A stretch of DNA of 64,000 nucleotides from Alteribacillus bidgolensis (GTDB lineage: Bacteria; Bacillota; Bacilli; Bacillales; Marinococcaceae). Made by a program: the position numbers and the translations under genes. Below are positions 54,901 through 64,000 of the stretch, piece by piece. The notes beneath the pieces are model-generated. The model saw only the letters and a list, made by a program, of their open reading frames with translations. It made no database searches and was not told where the DNA came from. The stretch spans positions 2,542,001-2,606,000 of the forward strand of contig NZ_KZ614149.1 in assembly GCF_002886255.1 (NCBI RefSeq). Direction: 5' to 3'. Every line of letters begins with the position of its first letter. Positions within the stretch are counted from its first letter, which is position 1.

Positions 54901-57900
54901 TCTCCAAAGCTATTGTTGGTTAATAACAGAGCGTCATTGTATACGAACAAGTAAGGAACAATAAACCCGGCTATAGCCAATTTCATCGATATAAAACCTG
55001 TCTGCATCGCCCGACCGCCTGCTATCCCTGCTGCAGCGAAGGATGCTAAAGCCACTGGTGGAGTGATGTTTGCAAAAATTCCAAAATAGAAAACAAATAA
55101 GTGAGAAACCAATGGTTCAATACCAAGCTGAACAAGGGCTGGGGCAGCCATTGTTGCTGTAATAATATACGTTGGAATGCTCGGAAGACCCATACCAAGA
55201 ACAATACAAGCCACCATCGTAAACATTAAGGTCAGAAGCAAGCTTTCTCCCCCCAGTGTAACAATGGCATTGGCCAGCTTTATGCCAAAACCAGTAAGAG
55301 TTGCCACTCCAACAATAATACCGACTGCCGCACAAGCAATCGCTACCCCAAGTGCCGTACGAGCACCATTTTCAAGCGCTTGCAAAATATCTCTGCCAGA
55401 CATCCTCGTAGTTTTTCGAAGCATCGCCACCACTATCGTAACCAGTATGGTTAGAAACGCTGAAAAAATAATGGTACGCCCGCTTAAAAAAAGCATGTAC
55501 ATAAGAAACAACAACGGAATTAGCAAGTGGCCTCGCTCTTTCATAACTTGTTTTACAGCTGGTAAGTTGTCTTTAGAAATCCCTTTCAGCCCTTCTTTTG
55601 AAGCTCTTAAATGGATTTGAACAATCACGCCAATATAAAATAAAAGCGCCGGTAACAGAGCAGCTAATGCAATATCGCTGTAAGGTATACCAAGCATCTC
55701 TGCCATGATAAATGCAGAAGCCCCCATAATAGGAGGTAAAATTTGTCCGCCGACAGAGGCAGAAGATTCAACCGCACCTGCAAAATTCTTCTTGTACCCT
55801 ATTTTCTTCATTAGTGGAATAGTAAAAGAACCGGTCGTTACCACGTTTGCAACCGCCGCTCCGTTTATACTGCCCAAAAACCCGGAAGCAATAACGGATA
55901 CTTTGGCCGGTCCCCCTTTCGTTTGACCCGCTATGGCAAGGGCCATATCATTAAAAAATTGCCCCATACCCGATTTCTGCAAAAACGCTCCAAATAAAAT
56001 AAACAAAAAGATATAAGTTGCAGAAACGCCTATGGCTGTACCATATATTCCTTCTGTTGTTACATACATAAAATTCACAATGTCCTGCCATTCATAGCCG
56101 CGGTGCCTGAAAATACCGGGAAGTTCCCTTCCAAAAAGACCATAAAGGACAAATAAAACAGCTAGTAAAGGGAGCCCCCAACCCGTCACGCGCCTGGCAG
56201 CTTCTAACACTAACACTACTAAAATAAAACCAAAGATAAGATCCCATTGGTTAGGCAGACCGCCGCGGTGAACAATTTGTTCATATTCCATATATATATA
56301 AATAAAGGTTGAAAGAGCTGCTATTGCAAATAACCAGTCATACCAGGGCATAAAGTGTCGCTTTGCATGTTTAAAAGGGGGATACAGCATGTAAATCAGC
56401 GCTAATACGATAGCCACGTGAATGGAACGGTGTACAAGAGTAACCGGTGTTCCAAAATAAGACGTATATAAATGATAAATGGACAGGGCAATAGCAATGC
56501 CGGTTACAAATAAGCCAACGCCTTTGTTCTTAAATATTCTGAATCTAGATTCTGCATCGTATTTTTCTAACGCTGCTCGTTGCTTTGTATCTAAATTTTC
56601 CGTCTGTTGTTTTTCCACTATATGTTTATCCTCCATAAATGTCACCTCATTTCAATCCTTAGCTCTATCTTTTCATGGTGGGGCAATTCCTCAGCATCAA
56701 AAATAACGTCCCCATTTAATTGAAGAGTAAATTCTGCATTTCTCGAATGAATCCACCGTAACGATTCATGCTCCTCATTAATATCTGTCACGATGACTTC
56801 CCCATCTTTCACCATCATATCCCCTTTTTGATGTGGAACACCCGCCCCAAAGGATTGAAACCTCGTTTCCTCCAAAATCAAATAACGGTCTTTTGATACT
56901 TTATAGTGTTCCGACCAGGGAGTTTTTTCAACCGAATGGACCCAGGCCAATACCATTTCATCGCCTCGTTCTACAGGTACCTTTTTATAGACCTCGCCAT
57001 CTTCTTGACTTTGAATAATCAATTCTGTATCGGAATCCGATATATTACCTATACAACCGACAATTAAAATCCCTATTATCGCACCAAAAAAAGGTGTACT
57101 AACTAAGCTTCTCATCATTTTAAGTAAAGAGATCTCCCGAAGGGTATCAGAGAGATCTCTCTTCTCCCCTCTATTACAATTTAATCAAGAACATCTTGCT
57201 CTTCATAATATCGCTTTGCCCCTGGGTGAAAAGGGATTGGCAGCCCATCTTCAACCGTATCAAGCGAAATATTTTGTGCTGCATTATGGGAATCATGAAT
57301 CGTTTCAATATTTTCAAAGATCGTGCTTGTTATCTCATAAACCGCATCTTCAGAAAGATCCTTATTGGCAATTAAAAGGTTTTCAATAGTGGCCGTTGGA
57401 ATGTCTTCTTCATTTTCATACGTTCCTGCTGGAATTGTGCCTTCTGAGAAAAACGGATACAGCTCTTGCAATTGTTCCATCCCTTCACCTTCAATCGGGA
57501 CAATTTTCGCGTTGTTTGTTGTAGACAAATCAATCACAGTGGCATTAGGAAGGCCGCTTGTTACAAAAGCTGCATCTATCATATCGTTTTTAATTTGGTC
57601 GATCGCTTCACTGTAAGAAAGAAAATCTTCATTGATGTCGTCATAAGACATACCATGTGCTTCTAATATCATGCGTGCGTTTAATTCCACCCCGGAGTTA
57701 GGAGCACCAACGCCTACATTTTTACCGGCAAGATCTTCAATGGATTCAATTCCTTTATCCTCTGTTGTGACTACTTGCACAAAATTTGGATACAAAGAAG
57801 CAATCGCAGTTAAATCTATTGCTCCGTTCTCTTCAAACGGCCCTGTTCCTTCATTTGCTTGAGATACAGCATCTGCCATAACAATGGCAAGTTCTGTACG

Positions 57901-60900
57901 GTCGGTGTCTATTAAGTTAATATTCTCTACAGAGGCGCCTGTAGATTGAACAGATGCATCAGAACCGATTTCTTCTTCAAGAAGGTTTGAAATCGCTCCT
58001 CCAATAGGGTAATACACACCAGAAGTTCCCCCTGTAGCAATCGTAATAAAACTAGCGTCCATATTTCCGTTATCTTTCTCTCCTTCTGTCTGTCCTTCCT
58101 TTTCTCCGCACGCTGACAATATCAGCATCGTCAAAAAAATTAAGTACCATAATTTCTTCAAAAAAATCTCCTCCTTCAGATTTTTATGTGAATGAAAAAG
58201 CCACTCCATTACTATGCAATTTTAGCGCCAAATATAAATCCCCTAAAAAAGAAGGTAATAAAGATAGAAAGCCCTTTTTTATTCAAACAAAAAACGGCAA
58301 AAAATGCCGCACCAGCATAATTTGCCGTTTTCAACCGGAAAAATTGTACTGTTTGATTTTGTCTCTTAGGCTCCTCTCACTTATACCAAGCATATCAGCT
58401 GTTTGTTTTCTATGACCTTTATTTTTTTGCAAGGTAGCATGAATAATCTCTTTTTCGACTTCTTTTATAGTCAATCCAACAAAAACAGCAGCAGCATCTT
58501 CACGAGAAACAGGGGTTGTTCTATCTTCCTGTAAATAAGAAGGCAAATCACTCATTTCTATCGATTTTCCTTCCGCAATAACCATAGAAGCTTCCATTAC
58601 ATTCGCCAATTCTCGAACATTTCCCGGGAAATTATAACGAATCAGACATTGCTCTGCTTTTTTTGATAAACCTGTTATGTGTGTCCCCAACTCCTTATTA
58701 TGGATATGTAAAAAATGGCGAATTAAGTGAGGCAGATCTTCTTTTCTTTGACGTAGAGGGGGTAACTTTATTTGAATGACATTTAACCGAAAATAAAGAT
58801 CCTCTCTGAATTCTCCTTTTTCTACCGCTTTACCTAAATCTCTATTTGTTGCTGCAATAACGCGGACATTCACTTTTTCGATTTTCGTAGATCCAAGAGG
58901 AGTTATTTCCTTTAATTGCAGGACTCTTAGTAACTTTGCTTGAAGGGCTAATGACATATCGCCAATCTCATCTAGAAAAATTGTTCCGTTGTTAGCGAGC
59001 TGGAACATTCCCTGTTTTTTCGTATCCGCTCCTGTAAACGCACCTTTTACATAACCAAATAATTCACTTTCTAGTAAAGACTCCGGGATCGCCGCACAAT
59101 TGACGACTACAAAATGTTCCTGTTTTCTTTTCCCTAAATGGTGTATCGCTCTTGCTACCAGCTCCTTTCCCGTTCCGCTTTCCCCCGTAATTAACACACT
59201 TGTATCTACTTCTTTCACTTTATCAATCATTTGATAAACTTTTCTCATAGCCTGACTAGTTCCAATCATACCTTCATAGCTATATTTCCGTTCTAACTCC
59301 TGGGTAAGATATTCTACTTTCTGGTTAAGTTCGTTATAACGAATAGCTTGTTTTACTACCGACGTAAGTTCCTCCATATTAATCGGCTTTGTTAAATAAG
59401 AGTAAGCGCCGATTTGCAATGCTTTAACAGACGATTCTATTGTGCCATAGGCAGTGATCATAATAACAACGATATGTGGATAGCTTTTCTTTATTTCATC
59501 TAACACCTCAAGACCATCCTGATTTCCAATCTTTAAATCAAGCAAACAAAGATGTACATCCCCCTCTTTCATCCATCGCAGTCCTTCCTTCGGATTTGTA
59601 GTACTTTGCACTTCATAATCGTCTTCTAGTGCAAATTCAAGAGAGGCACAAATGGATGGTTCATCATCTATGATCAATATATTGGCCATGAGGTTCTCCT
59701 CCTCTCTTTAATTCCATATCTTTTTGAACTTCCGCAAATGTCAATTCTACACAGGTTCCTTTGCCTTTCTTTCCTTCCAACACCATCTTTCCATCGTTAT
59801 CTTTTATATATTGGTGAGCAATGGATAACCCTAGTCCAGTCCCTTTTGCTTTTGTGGTAAAAAACGGTTCAAACGCTTTCTTTTTTGTTTCTTCTGATAT
59901 GCCAGCTCCCTCATCTTCCAGTGAAATACAGACTGTTCCCTGGTCTTTCCATGCTTTTATCGTAAGAGTACGCTGTTTTTTCTTTTGCTGCTCTTCCATT
60001 GCGTCTATACCGTTAATGATGAGATTGATCAAAACCTGTTTTAGCTGACTGGTGTCAGCCATTATATATAAGTCGGTGTCCCACTGATGGTCGAGCCTAA
60101 ATCCTTTATGATTCACGGTCTTTTCAAATAACATTACACAATCGTGAAGGATGGAACAAATGTCTACTATTTCCTTTTTCTGTTTCTTTGGACGCGCATA
60201 ATCTATTAATCCTTCAATGAGTTGGTTAAGTCGGTCAATTTCCTTAGGAACATAGGTCGTTATCTGGTTTTGGAACTTTTTACTGTTAAATTTTTTAGGC
60301 AGCATTTCCACAAAGGTTTTTATTGAAGAAAGAGGATTTCGAATCTCATGAGCAATTCCAGCAACCACTCTGCTTAATGCCTGGTTTTTTTCCTGCTCAA
60401 ACATTTGCAGCCTCATCATCTGCTCTTTTGTATTGTCTTCTAAAGCAAAAATAATTCCTTTTACTTCTCCATTAAAATCATAGAGGGGGTATACATAATA
60501 CCGAAAATATAAAAGATCACCTTCGCCTCTTTCCCAAATGGTTTCTTCTCCAAGATATTGTTTACCCTTTCCTTCCATGACGAAGGGAAATTTCTTTTCT
60601 AATACATTCTTTAGTAGAGGATGCTTGGTAAAAACTGTTCCTTTGATTTCCTCCCCTATTTTCAGGAATCTCATAGCTTTTGGGTTAATAGAGGATATTT
60701 GTTTTTTTTCGTTAATAGTAATAATTCCCCGAGGACTTGAGTTTAAAATCTGCCTTTGAAACTCCGTGCTATTTTTCGTTTTTATCACTTGGTCTTGAAG
60801 CGATTGATTTACTCGATGCAGCACGCTCGTTTTTTTCTTTACTTCTTTTTTAAGCTGCCGGTTCCAGCGCACCCCAAGCAAAAATAGGATTACCGTCAGC

Positions 60901-63900
60901 AGGAAAAGAGCCCCTATGACTTCAATAATCGTCCAAAGAAGCTTAGCCCTTTCTGCATCCTGGTCAATAAACCATTTACCATAAAGATCTGTGTATGATC
61001 CATCGCTTTTCACTTCCCGAATCCCACGATTTAGTTGGTGTAATAAGCTATAGTTTTCTTTTTGCACCCCAATCGAATATTCAAGGGGGAGTACATAACG
61101 ATCAATAAATTCATACTCTTCTTCAAGGTCTTGCTGTTTTAGAAAATGCTCTGCTGTGTTAACGCTTCCAATGAATGCATCAGCCCGGCCTTGCGTGAAA
61201 AGTCGCAATGCCGTGATTTGATTACTTGTCACCTGATAGTGGACACGTCTAATGTTTTTTAAAAATGCATACTCTAGTGTTTCTCTCTGTAAGGCTGTGA
61301 CATGGTTAGAAAGATCTGAGATTCCATTTATAGTTTCCGTATCGGAATCGACCAGCAATCCAATCGATGTTGATAAAATAGATTCACTAAACTCCATTAT
61401 ATCTGCATGACTCTCAGAAAAATTGACACTTAATACCATATCAACCTCACCGGCTTCTACCGCTTTTAATGATTCTTCCTTTAACATCGGAACGTATTCC
61501 AGCTGCATCCCGGTCTGATCGGCTATGTTCTCTAACACGTCCACAGAAAAACCACTTAACCTCTCCCCCTCTATATGTAAAGGTGGAAGATTTGGGTCAT
61601 AGGCAACGACATATGTATCCCTGGTATTTTTTTGTATTTCTTTATTCTCTGCGTATAGAAAAACTGGAAGTAACAGCCAAATTACTGAACATATAACCAA
61701 TATTGTCAGTGCCCTCAACGATCCCACCTCTCCCTCCTCACCAGCGCTTTCTATATAACATAGTGTAACATGTTATAACTTTTTGCGTCCGACACCATGC
61801 TGTTGGTTTCGGTACTGCTGCTGCAGCCTAATAACAAAAAATGAACTAGTATCAACAACTCTATAATGTTGATAATAATATTAAAGATTACCAGAAGGAG
61901 GATGACTACATGAAATATTCCATTTTTAGCATATCTCATTTTCAGAAAAAAGAGAAAGATTCGCAAGCGCGTTTCAAATATTAGTAAAATTAGACGAAGT
62001 GGTCAACGCGGTGAAAGAGGTAGAGGAATTCACGGCCGATGCCGCGTTTGAAAAAGGGTATAAAAAAGGATGGCAAAATGTTTTGTCCAAACAAGCCAAC
62101 CTAGACATACAGTCCTGTTTTTTTTCAATAAATGCAAGCAATTATCAGCAGAAGGAGAAGCTCCTGAACACTCAAAAGCTACATCATATGTTCCCTTCAT
62201 ACTTTCTATTTTTTCCCCGTTTTTTATGTCATTGACTATAATTGTCTCTTTCGCTCCTAGTTCAGCCACAAGTTTTAATCTACCTTCATCTTTAGATGTA
62301 CCAAGCACGACGACACGGCCGCCACTGGCTTGAACAACCTGCAAGGTTAACAATCCAATCGTTTCCAGGATGTTCGCGAATACGTTCAACAGAAGCAGTT
62401 GGAACCACAAGCTCCCCATGTCATTACTTTCTTTTCGTAAATGAAAAGAAACAATCTCTTCTTCCTCTTCGTTAAGAACATCAGCAAGCTTTTCCGTATC
62501 AACAGTGCGAGTCAAACGGTATTTGTATGACTCCCCAAACATGACCTTTAGAGAAAAAACCATAATTGCTTTCCGTATGTTTAATAACCGCTTCTAAAGG
62601 TTTAAAGGATCAACAATCACTGGAAGTCCAGTGGAAACCTTCATGGCCAGCTACTTTTCACAACAAAAGTCAAAATGTTTATCATTCATGTTATTTTCAT
62701 GTACATTTGTATTAAAAGCGATAAATGAATGGGGGGTTTCAAACATGAACCAATTATTTCGTAACAGAATAGGTATCCCTGCAGAAGAAACCATTACGTT
62801 TCAACATTTACCTAATGTTCTTTTGAAAACGGCAAAAGCCATCCCTTTTGAAAATTTACGCATCATAGAAAATAAAACACGTTCGATCACAAAAGAGAAT
62901 GTAATAGACAAAATGCTAGTCAAACAGGAAGGGGGGCTTTGTTATGAATTAAATGCACTTCTCTATTTTTTCTTCGTAGAAAACGGCTTTAACGCTGAGT
63001 TAGTTCGTGGAGTGGTCTACAATAACGATAAGAAAGAATGGTTAACCCTTGGTAGCACCCATGTTGCTGTTCTTTTACGTCACGATGAGCAAACGTATCT
63101 TGTTGATACTGGATTTGGCAGCAATTTACCATTAAAACCTGTTCCGTTAAATGGTGAGGTTATCACATCTTCTAATGGAGAATTTCGGATCAAACAATCT
63201 GATAACGACCATGGAAACTATGTTCTAGAACTAAAACTTGCCCATAAGGATAAAGACTGGAGAATAGGGTATACGTTCGATTCAAAACGTCCTGTTAAGA
63301 ATGTAGCAGATTTTAATGAGATACAAACCATTCTTATAGAAGATGATGCCTCTCCTTTTAACAAAAATTCTTTAGTAACTAAATTTACTGACGATGGGAC
63401 GATCACTCTGACCGACACCTCCCTTACCCAATGGATAAACGGAAAATATAGCAAAGAAAAAATTGATCATAAACAATTCAACGATCTAGCTAAACAGCAC
63501 TTTGGGTTAGCTGGAATGAAATAAAGGGAAACTCGGATTTAAAAAACGCCTTTCTTTATTTTAAGAATGGCGCTTTTTTTTATCTAAATCAAATTCTAGA
63601 ATACAGCTGTATTCGTCCATCATCCAAGCCATAATTTGTGAATTTGTAAATACATCTGGTGCTGGAATGTCTTTTTGTTGGACCAACCACTTGACTTATC
63701 GCTCGAACATACCCCCGGCTTAACCTTTCAAGTTCACGAAAAGACATGTTTTGAGGTTCACAAATAATTCCGCCTTTTCCAACTCCATAAGGGAGATCGG
63801 CAATGCCGCACTTTTAACTCATCCAAAGAGATAATGCTTTCACTTCTTCTTCGTTTACATCCGGGTGGAATCGTACCCCGCCTTTTGTTGGACCCACTGC

Positions 63901-64000
63901 ATCATTGTGTTGTGCACGATAACCCGTAAATATTTTCACTTTTCCATCATCCATACGAACTGGAATATGTACCGTAAGCATTCTTATTGGTTCTTTAAGA

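Overview
The window looks like chromosomal sequence from a low-GC, spore-forming Bacillaceae bacterium. It has strong AGGAGG-type ribosome sites, many GTG/TTG starts, an endospore YheC/YheD-type protein, a Bacillus-style ThiXYZ/TenA/YlmB salvage set and U-rich intrinsic terminators. Sodium-linked and binding-protein transporters (NhaC, SSS, two TRAP systems, LctP) suggest a salt-tolerant or alkaliphilic scavenger; that is an inference. Most of the window is accessory: catabolic modules, each with its own regulator and transporter, separated by gaps holding decayed genes and copies of a dispersed repeat of about 90 bp.

Layout. 0-4 kb: CitA/DcuS-type two-component system and a CynX-like MFS permease. 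4.2-7 kb: a 912-residue protein made of two YheC/YheD ATP-grasp modules. 7.8-9.9 kb and 20.3-23.4 kb: pyrimidine (thiamine precursor) salvage, tenA-ylmB and thiYXZ, each behind a TPP riboswitch. 10-20 kb: a complete trans-4-hydroxyproline pathway (epimerase, multi-subunit D-hydroxyproline dehydrogenase, deaminase, semialdehyde dehydrogenase, NhaC-type carrier) with a sigma-54 activator, three GG-N10-GC promoters and paired palindromic activator sites. 24-25.7 kb: IclR regulator and a gamma-glutamylcyclotransferase-like protein. 25.8-33 kb: a LacI-controlled island (Fe-alcohol dehydrogenase, sodium:solute symporter with a tiny membrane peptide, aldehyde dehydrogenase, HisD/HpsN-like dehydrogenase) in which several genes are frameshifted. 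33.4-35 kb: broken esterase, integrase remnant and a 31-aa ORF. 35-43 kb: lactate/glycolate-type operon (glcE-glcF-glcD, FAH-family hydrolase, LctP permease) with a FadR-type regulator.

44-53.4 kb: the most interesting module. It has a GntR/FCD regulator, a RibF-like FAD synthetase with a degenerate kinase half, a flavin reductase, a cupin, a DUF2848 protein, a nitrilase-family amidase, an HpaB-type flavin monooxygenase, a wrecked UbiD decarboxylase and a DctMQP TRAP transporter. The two transcription units share the palindrome TGTATACA. I read it as uptake and ring opening of an aromatic or heteroaromatic acid whose identity I cannot determine.

54-62 kb: a TAXI-type TRAP transporter with DUF1850, driven by a sigma-54 two-component system and a matching GG-N10-GC promoter, bracketed by two copies (one broken) of a small gene. 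62-64 kb: alcohol dehydrogenase remnant, arylamine N-acetyltransferase and a broken glutamate dehydrogenase running off the right edge. I saw no rRNA, tRNA or CRISPR array.
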